A stretch of 64,000 bases of DNA from Lutjanus erythropterus (lineage: Eukaryota; Chordata; Actinopteri; Lutjaniformes; Lutjanidae), in the NCBI GenBank assembly GCA_020091685.1, contig CM034599.1, forward strand, positions 39,697,945-39,761,944. The letters run 5' to 3'. The stretch's first letter is position 1. Every line of letters starts with the position of its first letter. Below, in pieces: positions 11,555 through 23,890 of the stretch. A program made the position numbers and the translations under genes. The notes under the pieces were generated by a model that was given only the letters and a program-made list of their open reading frames with translations, did not search any database and was not told the DNA's origin.

Positions 11555-12230
11555 AAGTGTTGCCTGTAATATGAAAAATGTGTTTTGATGTGTGTGTTTC
11601 GTGGATTGCATCAGGATAATGTGCTAATGCTGGGATAGAAAATGTCTTGTTTTCAGGAAAAATAATAATCCTCACCACATGTCACCATGTAACATTAAAT
11701 AAGCCAACATTTTTTGCCCTCCCAGTGTTCAAACCAAGTCAGTGCCTGTGTACTTTCAGCCTTTTCCCACTCTAGGAATGCAAAGACATGTAATGTAAGG
11801 TGCAGCTATTGTCACATTTTCTCTCAGCAACCCCCCAAGATTAAATGTGCTTTTTACATTTTCATGACTGTGTCTGCTAGTGACCATAGTAATTACAACC
11901 AGAGAAAACGGCGCAAGTCTGGTGATGTTATTATAGAGCGACCAGGAGGTGGAGGTCGGGGTGGATGGAGGAATTAACATGTCCAACTTCAACAGGAATT
12001 GTTGAATTGTAAAATACAATCCAACCACAAGTAGGAACTTACCATCAAGTCTTCCCAGAGTTCTTAAAAGTTTAGATTTTGGGAAGAGCTAGATTGACTG
12101 TTATTAAGTTTCTTGGGAAAATGAGTTTTTCACTGAAAATCATCTGCATAATTTATTTTGTTTTAATTTTTAGACATGTGCAGCTTTACTTTTTCTTTCC
12201 TGTCTTCCTTTCCTTTCCTTGCTGACACCT
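11555..12230. other. No gene recognised
   Basis: No supported feature. A 90-codon minus-strand frame and an 87-codon plus-strand frame overlap at 11714-12028 and neither shows a domain. Confidence 0.45.
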
Positions 12231-12840
12231 GGGATCCATCTTGCCGTGGGTCCAGCCATCATCCAGATCCCCTTTGAAAAGCAGAGATGGAAGTGAGGCC
12301 TTAAAACTTTATGGTGGGAGCCTTGGTACCACATGCCGTTTCAGTAGCAGCACTGCTAGCAGGCCCGCCGATTTATGGCTCATGACACGCATATATTTAA
12401 TTTGTAACCAAACACTTCCTTTTCCCTTCAGTTTCCTCAGAACTCTGGGAGACGTCTTGTTTTCTCAGGTCAGGGGTTAAACAAAGGAAACATAGTGCTG
12501 GCCGGCTGAAGGGCCAGAGCCAGGGAGGTGTCAGGGTCACCTCCACCTCTGAGGCCGGGCCGCGGCAGACTGTGAGACACATCAAGGTTAAAGGTGGAGC
12601 TGGGATGTGTGGCAGGAGGGCTGAATAGGGAGCGGAAATCAGATCCTTTTGCGTTTTAGAAAATAACATGATGATAAACTGCTGGACCCTCTTCCTCCTC
12701 TCTCTCTCTACAGAAGTCCTCCTAGCTGTTGGCCATGACATCTTTACTGCCCCATTGGCCATAAACCCCCCGAGGGGCGTGCCCAAACGCAGTTACACGC
12801 CCCACTAGCTTTCCACCACAGTGCCGTGGTGTATAAACAT
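12231..12840. other. GC-richer repeat-poor block
   Basis: Contains a 129-codon minus-strand frame (12397-12786) without recognisable domains and, on the plus strand, a pyrimidine tract ending CTCTCTACAG at about 12713, which resembles a splice acceptor. The following 88 bases are open in one frame but match nothing known to me. Could be conserved non-coding DNA or an unidentified exon. Confidence 0.22.
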
Positions 12841-15690
12841 ATAAGTTTATTTAGTGTGAATGTCCCGCAGTGCTCACTGCTGCCCTTTATAAAGCCTGAA
12901 CATTGTGAGCAGAGCAGCCGGTGTGGACATCAGGACAGGACGTACAGGATGTTAGGAAGAACCAGTCCTCAATGTGGATTCAGTTAGAACTTAACATGAA
13001 CTTGGGCTTTATGAGCATTGTACATAAAATGATGGCTTTGAATCATTAGTAAGCAGCTCTGTCTCTTTTTCAAATGAAATATTTAAGGGAGAAACCTTTA
13101 TTTACTGTAATAAATTACAAAATGACCGTGATGAGTCATCAGAGATCGAGGAAACATGCTGAGTTGTAACTGTAACTGCTTTGTATGTCTGTTTCACATT
13201 AATCAGAGTTAAAATTAATGCTGAATTTTCACAGAATGAGTTAGTGACTGTTTATGAGTCGTAAGAAATAATTAATAATCTTGTAGAAGGCGTAGATGTT
13301 TGTAACAGTTAAATTGAGAAACGTGAATGGAGTTTGGCAGGCAGTGAGACAAGCAGCCACTTAGGTCAAAGTCTAGAGTGTCTTATTTCAGAGCAGTGGG
13401 CTTTTTGTTTTCAGGATAATAGGCTCAACTTTACATTGACAGACAACTGACGGTTATAAACAGCTGAGCAACTTACAGTGGAGGACTAGGAGTTACTTGT
13501 CAATGTTAATTTATGATGTTGCACAGGTCCTGCGCTCCTGCAGAGCTCCTGCAGTGTTCCTGCATCCAGCTCGAGCTTCCCTGAGTCTGAGGGGAAACAA
13601 CTCGCTTGAGGCTTTTGATTTGAAAATATCTGATACCTTTTACCTAAAGCTCAAAGATTAAAAAGTCTGTTATTTCCACAAATCAGTTAATTTTGCTTCA
13701 TTTCCTGAATCAACTAATGTTAACACTATTCATTCTCAGCAAGTTGACACCTTATTCCCCAGATCCACTTTGAAACAATCATCCAATCAAGTCTCAGGAG
13801 AGAACCATGAAAAAGTAATGTTATATTAAGGAGCTCCAGTTGGAAAAAATGAAACCAAAAAAAGAAATTGCAATTTGCAAAATGTGAGCATTGAAAACTG
13901 CAGACACAATAGCTTCTAACATTTGAAGTTGTACAAGGAGTGCTTGAAACTTAAAGTTTAGGACTTGAGACTTGAACTTGTCCATCTTGAATTGGGACTT
14001 GACTTGAGTGCAAAGACTTTCTTGTGGTTTGCAAAATGATGAATTGGATGAACTGGGGGTGTTTGATTTCCTCCACTTATGTCAGGTAACATGACGTAAT
14101 GAAATGAAAGGTAATGTAACCCAAAAAAATGATCCTTTCCAAAATCTAACCAAACAGCAACCCCAAAAAAGGTGTTTTGACATTAAAGAGTACCTTGTAC
14201 ACCAGCACTAGAGACAGATGTCAGAAGTTCATAGACTTCAGATTCTTACTATATGACATTAATATTTTTTTAATGTGTTTTTATTTACAAAATAGTTTTA
14301 AGTGAAGGGAATATTCCTGAGCCATTCAAGACTTATTAAGACTTATTTAAAGCTAATTCACAGTTACATTCATATTCAACTCATAAATCATCAGATCTTC
14401 ATCCTCCTAAATTTCTTATTTGTAGAGGTCGATTTTCAGTAAGATAAATTATGGAATGACTTTTTCCACCTGGCCAAAAGCTGTTGCTCTATGAAGTGTT
14501 ACAAAGGATGCCTGAAAGACCATTTAACTAACTGGGAGTCAAACTCCAAACTAGTCAGTCAGAACTGAAGAAACCAGAGGCAAAACGTCTTTTAGAACTC
14601 TACCAAGTCTAGCTGTCTTCACAGACAAAAGACATTTTTATACAACTTATTTGCAACAGCAAATACATTTCGGGGGAAATGCCAACCATATTACACTATC
14701 TGCAAACATAATGAAGAAATGTTGTGATTAATGTACCTGCCATCATTTAAATGTTCACAGACAATGTATTTCATTTGTTTACCATCAAAATAGGCAATCT
14801 GTCAGCACACTATCCAGTCATAGAGACTAAGTCAGCAGTGACTTAAATACATCTGTACGATTTGTCGGAGCTGTTCGTAAATGCACCAGGAAGATAGCTG
14901 ATTGCTGAGTCTCATTGCCAGGACGTCACACACTGATGTTTTGGGTTGGTGAAGCTCCCCAAGCAGCAAAATAATGAGGAAATAAGAAAATACTCTCTCC
15001 AGATACAGACACCACCACACACTGACAGTGGGTCAGAAGAAATGACTGAAAGGGATTATGTTTTGTTTTTTGGCAAAATGTTGAATTTAACCCAAGTCAC
15101 GATATTTCCTTGTGTTAGTGTGCCCACCATCCACCCAACCACCTCCTTACAACTTCAGCAGGTTAAATGTACTGTTTCATTCACTCAAAGAAACAATGTC
15201 TTTGAGCACAATCCAGGCAGGAATTATTTTGTCACCACATTGTACTTATGAAAACAATTTATTTATATACAAACATAATTTCTAGAAGACCGGGTTGCAT
15301 GGAAATATGCTGACCATGATGGAAAAAACATGCTGCTGTGTGACTGGGAAAATGGAAATCTTATCCATTAACTTATATTTGAGTGGTGTGAAAATCTGTA
15401 GTGAATTTTAATGAAATGCAATCGTGAGTTATAATTCCATAATAAAAATAACAATAATTATGATAATATGCCCATTCTTGAGAATTAGGACATATCACAT
15501 CCTACCAAAAAAGTATTCATATATATGAAAAATGTGTCATTTATAACATGTTTTGGTTTATTTAGGTTATTTTAATTTCTAAACTTACTTTGTGACAGAT
15601 AACACCCTCATCCCAGACAGCAATTAGAGCTTCAAACAATTGAAAAATATGTTAAAACCCTTCGAAATCTAAAACTAACCATACCTACTG
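12841..15690. other. No gene recognised
   Basis: About 2.85 kb of AT-rich DNA. At 13945-14020 there is a short run of ACTTGAGACTTGAACTTG-type words, probably an old interspersed repeat. The 101-codon plus frame at 14946-15251 has no recognisable domain. Confidence 0.4.
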
Positions 15691-15691
15691 A

Positions 15692-16510
15692 CAGGGGTGG
15701 AAGTAACTCATTACAAATATTCAAACTACTGTAATTAAGTAGTTTTTTGGGGGGAAATTGTACTTTTATGAGTAGATTTTAAAGTACCTTTACTTGTACT
15801 TAAATATTCATTAGACCATGTAATCCACTTAGTTACTTTCAAAATTATAGTTGAGTACTGATTACAAGTTGTATTAATATTGAAACCTTTCATCTGAAAT
15901 TTTGTAGCCAATCAGGTGATCCGATCACAAACAGGCCAATGAAAACAAGGACATGTGACAATAAGCTAAACACTGCAGCAGCACAGGTTTGGAGTGAGGA
16001 TGTTAATGATTAATCATTAATTGATTAATCGTCATCAAGAATTTAGTCAAGTAAAACTGTATTAATGGATATTTAATCTATACTGTAGAAATAACTGCAC
16101 CTCATTTGACATTATTCTGTCTGCTGGAGCCATTTGTTGAATAAGGAAACTAAAACTAATGAGAAAAAAATGACAATGGGGATAATTTTATGGTAATTAT
16201 ATAAACAAATACCAAGTAATATATTTCAAAATACTTAGAAATTACCCCCAGATTTCATGGTAAATATGTGATAATTCGCAAGTGTCATTTATATGCAAGT
16301 ACATAGTAATTTAGTCATTTCATATAGTTGAACTTCCTTTGAAATTAACTGCAAATTTACAATGTTACTTGGTAATTACCACCAACTAAATGAAAATGGT
16401 ATGGTATGGTAATGGTTATACTCTGAGTAGTTTTTGAGACAAGTACTTTATTTTTTTAAGACCACTACGTGTACTTGAGTACATATTTTCAGTACTCTTT
16501 ACACCACTGC
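15692..16510. mobile_element. Non-autonomous DNA element with GTACTTGAGTAC-type ends
   Basis: The left end CAGGGGTGGAAGTAACT and the reverse complement of the right end, GCAGTGGTGTAAAGAGTACT, are imperfect inverted repeats typical of a teleost element of this class. Inside are two further repeat-like pieces: an ATTAATTGATTAATCG segment near 16010-16030 and a TTACTTGGTAATTACC segment near 16368. No coding capacity. Confidence 0.55.
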
Positions 16511-17143
16511 CTTCTGATAATACAGGCATACAAATGTGCTATTATAATAATCTTTGTTTCAAAATTGTTTTAATATTTAATCAGACATAAAAACCATTAG
16601 CTATACCCTAAGGACTCCTGTCTCAATTTCTGGTTATAAAAAACGGAAAAAAGCGAGAATACTGCTCTCTGGTAACACACTGGTAAACTTTCTATTTGCG
16701 ACAAATTCATTCAATAATTTTATAAGTTTAGACGTCAACTCTGATTTTCCATCTGATGGAGTTGATGTCTACATTTAATAAAAAAACTCATCACTAGGAG
16801 TTTGGCCCGTTACAAGGTTTAATATCCAAGAGTTAGATCTTTTAAGATATATTTTCCAGCATAACTGAAGAGTAAAAATCAGAACATTGGTATCTAACAT
16901 TGTACTGGAGATTTGGGGTTAAGTGACTCTTTACACATCTACACCAGCCTCTTGCTACAATAAGTGTATCAGTGAATTGGCTAAATTTGTTTGTTAAACA
17001 CTGACTCATTCTGTGTCGACACAAAAAAGTAGAAGCAGCTCTGACAGAAAGCATATCTTTATATCACATGAGGAGCTGCAGCCAGGATCCCTCTCTGCTC
17101 CATCTGCTCTGCACCCAGAGCTGCCAACTACGGCTCAGCAACA

Positions 17144-17144
<1 letters not shown>
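16511..17144. other. No gene recognised
   Basis: AT-rich sequence leading into a microsatellite; nothing else assignable. Confidence 0.45.
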
Positions 17145-17202
<58 letters not shown>

Positions 17203-17209
17203 AAAAAAA
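17145..17209. repeat. (CA)n microsatellite with A-run
   Basis: About 27 CA units followed directly by a run of 12 A. Confidence 0.97.
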
Positions 17210-17568
17210 TCCATACTGATGTACACAACATGCATATGAGTTAGATTATCTTTGTTACCTTGTGACAAAGTGTAAAATAGAATTGAAGTTACTGCATGAT
17301 CATGTATGATGTAAATAAAACGAGATGATATGAACAGTCTCAGTTCAGTGCAGGCCAGTCCAGTCAGGCTGTGAGCTATAAACAGAGCTGATCTGAGGTC
17401 TGGGCTGCCTTTATAACTCCTGTCTCGTTTAGAGGCGTCTTTATGGGCCATTGTTCACCATATGGGGCGCGTTAAAGCCAGGGACAGCAGGTAAATCACA
17501 GGCCTGAGCCCAGCACACACTCACACTCCAACCGAGCAGCAGACCGCAGGAGGATGTGGCCACCAGCC

Positions 17569-17587
17569 TGTGTGTGTGTGTGTGTTA

Positions 17588-17632
<45 letters not shown>

Positions 17633-17642
17633 GGAGAGAGAG
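17569..17642. repeat. Compound (TG)n-(AG)n microsatellite
   Basis: TG units to about 17600 switch to AG units with few interruptions to 17642. The frames on either strand are artefacts. Confidence 0.95.
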
Positions 17643-17875
17643 TCAGGTAAAAAGAGAACAGCAGTGGAGGGAGCTGTAGGCTGCATGTGTGTGTGTTATC
17701 TGTGGTTGTTGGTTGGGTATGGCTCAGGTTTTTAAATTGAAGCTGGTTGGGGAACCATTCTTTATTCATTTATTTATCATCCCAAATGTCATCAATTTGA
17801 TGGATTTTGCCCGATCATCTGGTCATTAGTGACACTTCAGCTAGATTGCAACAGCAAGTCATTTTTAAACTCAAC

Positions 17876-18338
17876 TTAAAGGGATAGTTCAACCAAAAAT
17901 TAAAATTTAGTCATTATCTCCTCACCCTCATTCTGACTGAGGGTTGGGTTTATTTTGTTAGTCCACAAAACACTGTTAGAGTTTCACAGGAAAACACTGT
18001 TGCAGAAAATCCTAAACACAGTGAATGGTGACAAGTTTTCAGACGTAAAAAACAACTGGGAAAAAAAAAAAATCTTGTCTGGTGTGATCCAAGTCTCCTA
18101 AAGTCCTGACATGCCATTTGCACACCATCACAACACACACACCCATTTCAGACAGTGTGCATGTGCATGTGAACGTGGCGCCAAGCCAAGGATCTGTGAA
18201 TAACAGTTTTTTTAATCAACTTGGTATGTTGGGGCTTTAGTAGACTTGGATTGAAAAAGACTAAACCTGAACTTCAGTCAGCATGAGGGTGAGTAGATAA
18301 TGACTGAATTTTCATTTTTGGGTGACCCATCCCTTTAA
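17876..18338. mobile_element. MITE with TTAA-flanked inverted termini
   Basis: The left end TTAAAGGGATAGTTCAACCA and the reverse complement of the right end, TTAAAGGGATGGGTCACCCA, begin inverted repeats of about 60 bp that continue through a TCATTATCTACTCACCCTCA-type block. TTAA is present at both edges, compatible with a TTAA target duplication as used by piggyBac-type elements. Length is 463 bp with no coding. The family is abundant in fish genomes (recalled). Confidence 0.8.
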
Positions 18339-18340
18339 AG

Positions 18341-18402
18341 GACTAGTACATTGGATTTAGTGGCATCTAGCGGTGAGGTTATAGGTTGCAACCAGCTTAC
18401 AG
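18341..18402 (+). repeat. Left part of an interrupted teleost repeat
   Basis: TTTAGTGGCATCTAGCGGTG and the following GAGGTTATAGGTTGCAACCA correspond, from memory, to the start of a percomorph repeat whose later part is at 19236-19462. Confidence 0.5.
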
Positions 18403-19235
18403 TTTGTTTTTGTTTTTTTTGTGATTGCTTACACACCAAAATTAAAAATAACAGTCAGTGAAATGTGACACTAAGTGTATTCTCAGCCTCACACTACACA
18501 CACGTCCTAACATTACAGACAGAAATCTAACATGATGGCTATCTATTGCCCTTTCAAAGCACTTTTTTCCAAAATACTTCACCTATATCCAACTGATCAA
18601 ACACTGCCGTCAGACACTTAGGTCTAAATGTTTGGACATTTTGACAAGAACACAAGTGAAAAACATTTTTTCTCTAAAATCTGTACAATGTAGCCACTAT
18701 ACGTGCTATATTGCTGCTTTTGGCACCAGCATTCCATGTTTGAAACAATTCCTTGTACACTGTGCTGTGGCATTTTTGTTTTTATGTAACCTTTTATTTT
18801 ATTTAGAATATGTTCTGTTCTGATTTTCAGTGCAAAATGCAACTTTTGGACATGCATGCATGTATTGACTGATCATCAGTCAGTTCATTAGTGTGCAGAA
18901 ATGGTCATGTGTGTTGTATTTGGTCAATATATTCATGCTTTAAATCCAACCCAGATTATATTATTAGACAGATGGAAATGTAGTTTGAACAGAGCAGTAC
19001 ACAACTGGTTTAAACACAATCAGATCATGTGAACCATGTGTGTTTGCCATATGGTGACAAAGTTTAGTTTTTTATAAATGACTGACTAATTTTAAATGAA
19101 GTGTTTCATTTTGCAAAAGATCTGAGGTGTTCTGCTACCTGTGAATGTGTGGTTTTGTGAATGTGTGTAGTGTTCTGAGAAAATGAGCCCTGTTTTCAAA
19201 ACTGTGCTTAAGCAGTCATAAAAAACTATAATATA
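18403..19235. other. Sequence separating two halves of one repeat
   Basis: About 830 bp, probably an insertion into the repeat or an internal divergence. No open frame with a domain and no clear terminal repeats. Frames of 62-77 codons overlap on both strands. Confidence 0.35.
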
Positions 19236-19462
19236 GCTCGCCTCACCCTCCCCTTCCAAGTGTGTGGGAGAAATACAGTGGCTGCAAAATACAAAAGGCT
19301 GTAAAGCATTGTGGCCTTGGTGGAAGACCCTCTGTAGATATAAAAGGCTCATTCTAAGGTAACACAACGATTCTTATTTTCAGGTAATTATGCACAAACA
19401 AAAACATACTTATGAATATTATTCCATTTCTGACGTATTCTGCCAATAGAATCTCCTATATG
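19236..19462 (+). repeat. Right part of the interrupted repeat
   Basis: CCTCACCCTCCCCTTCCAAG, GGCTCATTCTAAGGTAACAC and GATTCTTATTTTCAGGTAAT follow the order expected from the recalled consensus of the repeat that begins at 18341. Confidence 0.5.
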
Positions 19463-19540
19463 CTCTTGAATCATGGCTTAACTTCAATTTATGTTGATGG
19501 TAGATTTATATGTGTCAAAATTTTATGAATAATACAGATT

Positions 19541-19878
19541 AGAGCTGCAACAATTAGTCAATAATTGATCAGTTTGTTGAAAGAAAATTTATTGCCAACT
19601 ATTTTGATTATCAATAAATCATTTCAGTTATTTTTCAAGTAAAACTGTGAAACATTTGCAGGTTCCAGCTTCTTAAATGTGAGGATTTGCTGCTTTTCTT
19701 TGACATTTATGACAGTAAATGAGGAGTCTTTGGGTTTTGGACTATTAGTTGGACAATACAAGACATTTGAAGACACCTATTTAACCCTGAGAGCTTTTTT
19801 TTTTCACAATTTGACATTTTATAGAATGAAGGATTAATCACAAAAATAACTGGCAGATTAACTGATAATGAAAATATC
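19541..19878 (-). repeat. Interspersed element with GATTAATC-type termini
   Basis: Starts AGAGCTGCAACAATTAGTCA and ends with GATTAACTGATAATGAAAAT. Internal words such as AAGCAGCAAATCCTCACATT (reverse strand) match a very common teleost element. Degenerate partial copies occur at about 32318-32440, 43950-44215 and 52140-52260. No coding. Confidence 0.65.
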
Positions 19879-19879
19879 G

Positions 19880-20115
19880 CCCCATTTACACCTGCTGTTA
19901 AAATGTGATCTGCACTCAGATACGTTTTCCAGATCAAGAGCAATACTTGTTAATACAAGGTGTAAATGCTGTGTGATCAGATCTGTCTGAACTCATCTGG
20001 AGGCAGTCTGGCTTGCATTGCGTTCAGATCCGATGAAGCTGTAAATGAAATCTGTACAACAATCTTGATAACACATCCGGATAGGTATTACATTTTAATA
20101 CCAGGTGTAAATGGG
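19880..20115. mobile_element. Short MITE with CCCATTTACACCTG ends
   Basis: The left CCCATTTACACCTGCTGTTA and the reverse complement of the right end, CCCATTTACACCTGGTATTA, form an inverted repeat of about 25 bp. Length is 236 bp, directly abutting the preceding repeat. Confidence 0.75.
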
Positions 20116-20400
20116 TGTAATTGTTAGTTGTTGTCCTAATAGAAATGGTTGTTAAAACACAAACATTTGGCTTTGTAAAAAAGAAAAGCTGCTGGGTGAG
20201 AAAAGGGTAACAAAACAATTTTAAAGTTGCATAATGACATTAAAGAGAATTACGAAACAATTTTTTTAAGTTAAATTTTCTTCTTTTTATTTCCGCTTAT
20301 TCATAATTCCAAAAAATCCAGCTGCCTTGGCTGAAGCCTTCACCTCACAATGACTCAAACACACGGTGGTAAAGCATCAGTCCCAGGTTGAGTTTAGGAA
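20116..20400. other. No gene recognised
   Basis: AT-rich sequence with no assignable feature. Confidence 0.45.
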
Positions 20401-20660
20401 GCTGTACATGTTGTGCACACCTCTCCTCCATCTCCCCTCCCCTCCCCTCCCGTCCTCCCCCCGTTGCCGGGCTGCTCGCCAGCAGGGGGGCCTGTAATCC
20501 CAGCAGCACCATTGTGCGTACCGGCGGGTATTTCCCCCGCCTCCGCTGAGCAGCGGACTCAGCTGACTGGCAGCGCTGTGGGAGCAGGAGGAGTCCTCCT
20601 CCTCGAAGCCCGACTTCCTTACTTCCTGTCTGTCAGCCAGCCTCTTCTGGAAAACACACA
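20401..20660 (-). other. GC-rich block with an exon-like minus frame
   Basis: On the minus strand GTGTGTTTTCCAG precedes an open frame from 20646 down to at least 20520. It reads with acidic and Ser-rich composition (includes FEEEDSSCSHSAASQLSPLL). GTAAGG occurs after only 25 bases, so a very small exon is also possible. I do not recognise the protein. It may equally be a GC-rich regulatory block. Confidence 0.22.
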
Positions 20661-21190
20661 ATGATAAAGACAAAGCTGTTTGTCGCACTGATCCGCTACC
20701 GAACGGCTCAAAAGATTCATGTTACAAAGTGTCTGTGTATTTGTGCAGAGGTGTTTGATTCCTAACCTGCCATCAGCCTCACAGATCATCACTTAGGCTC
20801 CAGCAGCTTCCATTCAGACCAGTGCTGTGGTACACTTATTTAATCTGGACTGATCTGGCCCAACCAGTGAGTGCTTTGTGTGTTTGTGTACTGGGGGCCT
20901 CCTCTCAGACCCACAGCTGCACCTTTACAGAAAACCTTTCCAAGGTGAGGTTGGGGACTCTGTTGAGGGGTGTCCAACAGCTATTTCACTATATTTAATT
21001 TTTAACTGCAGCATCAGCAATGTTTTTGTTGTTCTGACCAGCAGCTGGTGGGGGCACTGTCCTCTCTAGTGGCAAGAACATGCAGCTTATGACATAACAC
21101 AGGTTTTTATCTTTGCATCTTGTGCCTATTGGTTATGATAATATACTCTCCAAAGAAATTTGCATATGGTGACATCACTGAAAATAGAAC
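20661..21190. other. No gene recognised
   Basis: Unique-looking sequence with no supported feature. Confidence 0.45.
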
Positions 21191-21194
21191 AAGG

Positions 21195-21930
21195 CAAAGA
21201 AATACACTGAAAAACCAAATACCCAAAATTACTTAATTATAATGAGTTGCAAGAACTTAAAATTTGTTTACAAGTTCTAATAACGTAAAAATGTTGAGTG
21301 ACAGTAATTTTTTCTTTCTTTTGTGTTTATTTAACCCATGCAGTGGAAACAGTACTCAAACTTTGTACTCAACTACAAGTACTGTTATGTTACTGAAATA
21401 TTACTCGATTACAAGTAAAAATATTTAAGAAAAAGTACAAAGTATTCTTATTTTCATCAATATATTGTGGTTTCATTGGCCTTTTGAGCCATATTGGCTA
21501 CAAAAATGCAAATGAAAGGTCTGAATAAGTTCACATTGTACTCAGTACTCAATGATTTTAAAAGTAACAAATTAGATTACATACTGTAATGCATACTTAA
21601 GTATGAATAAAATTACTGACTTGAAAAAATACAGGCACCCTGCCCCCAAATAAAATATTTAATTATAGTAATATGACTGAAATTAGTTACTTGCACACCT
21701 GTTAAACTCACAATTTTTTGATTAATATGAACTTTACTGAACATGACTTAATGGGCTTTTATTCATAAAATTATTCAGTTCTGTTGACTTATTGCAGCAA
21801 GAGGGGTAAGTTGCATTTACCGAAAATATTTGAGTTGGCTTAATCAAGTTTAATTAAAAAGAACATGTAACTAACCCCACTTAGGCTTTGATAACCTTAA
21901 ACTTTTGAGTTTCTGAACTTAAAAAGTGTG
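21195..21930. repeat. Nested AT-rich interspersed repeats
   Basis: The outer sequence begins CACTGAAAAACC and resumes near 21690 with AACTTAAAA/AAGTTTAATTA-type words. The middle (about 21340-21630) contains GTACTCAACTACAAGTACTG and ACTCGATTACAAGTAAAAAT, a TACTCAAGTA-class element. Edges are approximate and the nesting is inferred. Confidence 0.4.
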
Positions 21931-22020
21931 TGAGAAAGTTTAGAAATATTAGATACCATTGGACTGCCAGCAATTGGAGAAAGTCAGACTGTGAAAAACA
22001 AAATCCACCGAATCATGGGA

Positions 22021-22100
22021 CTCCAGCAGGGGATCTCGTACCCCTGGGGGGTACTTAGAGGTACTGCAGGCAGTCCTTGAAATTAGTTTTTGAAAAGAAC
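22021..22100. repeat. hAT-like end fragment
   Basis: GGATCTCGTACCCCTGGGGG followed by GTACTTAGAGGTACTGCAGG resembles one terminus of a hAT-type non-autonomous element and shares the GGTACTGCAGG word with 7445-7560. Confidence 0.35.
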
Positions 22101-23040
22101 AAACAAACAAAAAGCATTTAATTGAAAAACATTGAAAAAAGGCTACCTCTGCTCATGCAATCATATGACCTAGCTAACATACTATTATTCCAAACCAATT
22201 GGCCAATCAGCTGTATTATTAGCACAAAACTCTGACAGACCCTCCACCGCAGAAGCCACCAGCAACAGTGCGCAAGGTAACGCTAACACAGCTAACATTA
22301 GCCATGTCATAACTGCTACTGGATCAGCAACTACAGACAAGTGCAAACAAGAGAAGACCTAAAAATATTCAATGCAATACATGCAGCCTGAGAAACCTTG
22401 AAGACCCCTGCACTGGATTATTTCTCCGTGTGACTCCACAATAACAGGCCACAATAATGCATGTCTTTGCAATGCGATCTGATGCTGAACTAACCCTGGT
22501 GTTTGTCTTCTCCACTGACCACATAAAATATGATGTACAGGATGGTGCTGGGGGCCCCATTTTCAGGGTTAATAAACCATGTGATACTGGATTGGTGCAA
22601 AGACTTGTGCCAAGACTTATCCAAAATTCCCTCCAAGATTCAAGATTCAAGATTTAACTTATTGTCATTTCTGTTCCTCCCAGCCCAGAGCAGGTATTTA
22701 ACTAAATCCTTCATAACAGCAGCATGGGTCAAGGTAGTGCATTCATTTCAACCTTTGGACCTATTTGTAATTAAGTGTAGTTGTAATTAACTGCAGGTTT
22801 CCTGTGGGTGCAAAGCTCAACTGGCCACATCAAGCTGAGTTGTGCCGATTCAGGGAGCATGTAACACAAGTGTGTGTTTCTGTTTAGGAAAAGATCATAG
22901 TGGATGGTAAGCTCAAAAAAAAGTGTGATTTTGAACTGCTGTTCGCATGGTTGTGGGAGACAGTGTGAAAAAAAACCAACAACAACAAAAAAACATGCAC
23001 TTCCATCAATCCAATGGGATGAGCACTGGATCATAAAAAT
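22101..23040. other. No gene recognised
   Basis: Overlapping short frames on both strands at 22369-22790 and 22771-23070 have no recognisable domains. No tandem repeats. Confidence 0.4.
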
Positions 23041-23093
23041 ACCTGAACAGAGAAGGAGAGATCCACACACCAGATAACTCCTGTTTAAAGTAT

Positions 23094-23618
23094 TTATTTG
23101 CTCTTCTTCACTCTACTTCTCCTGAAGTTAATGAAGTCATGAAATTCATGCAACAAGAGCTCTGGTCCCGACCATATAAAAAACACATCGCCAGGTCCCT
23201 CTTCCAACAGAAAATGTGCTGTAGGAATAGATTCTCTTGTTGGTTGAAGTTCCTGTTCAAAGAATCCCACATACAAGAAGACAAAATGTAGGAGACATCT
23301 TGGATCCCATGGCCTTTCCTGAGACCTGAAGGAAAAAGTCACTGCCATACTGAAAAAAATGAGGTGATGGTGGTGTTGTAGGGTCACAGTCCAGTTACTT
23401 TGGTCCAAAAATAATTTGTAGGCTAGGCCCTCATCAAAGCGAACAACAGTACACAAGGAATGAGTGTCCAGTTGTATTTCCTCCACTTGTTGTAATGTCT
23501 TGATGAAATTCGCTGAGTCTTTTGTATATGAAGGTTGTGTTGTAGGCAGAGATTGTAAAAATGGTCCACAAAAGCTGAAATTTTTTCTGTCACTGATCCA
23601 ATAGCTAACTAATGTCAA
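23094..23618 (-). pseudogene. Penelope-like reverse transcriptase fragment
   Basis: A 174-codon open frame on the minus strand. The order of motifs fits the Penelope RT palm region: a DTHSLCTVVRFDEGLAYKLF segment near residues 51-70, where family members have a substrate-binding aspartate block followed by a peptide like IPHEEGL; a YVGFFEQEL segment at about 116-124; and GDVFFIWSGPELLLHEFHDF at about 143-162, which is the catalytic region followed by the conserved WxGPEELLxEFHxxIN pattern. The catalytic double aspartate expected in this family is altered (GD in place of DD), and the thumb and GIY-YIG endonuclease parts are absent, so it is inactive. The frame ends at the inverted terminal repeat at 23101. 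A full-length family protein is several times longer. The methionine at 23618 is incidental. Confidence 0.65.
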
Positions 23619-23847
23619 TGCATGCTCAGATTCTATATCGTCACCCTGTTATAGCAAAATATTACATTTACTCTGGACTTTTTGACTTCTGAGATGGGGT
23701 TGCCATCCAATTTTTTTCTGTAGACTGTAGTGTTGGTAAGTTGACTCCACACCTCTTGATCATATGCATCCTTATCTAGTATTAATAACCAATGATTTAT
23801 CTTCCCTCAAAATTTTAAGTTCACCACACTGCTTTTTAGTTAAATCG

Positions 23848-23890
23848 TCCCTCTGAGGAAGAGCCTGGAGCTCGAAACATCATGCAAATA
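23848..23890 (+). ncRNA. Hammerhead-ribozyme-like core of a Penelope terminal repeat
   Basis: CTGAGGA at 23853-23859 fits the CUGANGA box. GAGC (23861-23864) can pair with GCTC (23870-23873) as stem II, and GAAAC follows at 23874-23878. One unpaired A lies between CTGAGGA and the stem. The usual GTC cleavage triplet appears as ATC, so the copy may be inactive. Hammerhead motifs are documented in Penelope-like terminal repeats; this assignment rests on that context plus the visible core. Confidence 0.4.

Noticed and set aside
12397..12786. 129-codon minus frame
   Set aside because: No recognised domain, overlaps GC-rich DNA with frames on the other strand, and no splice or start context.
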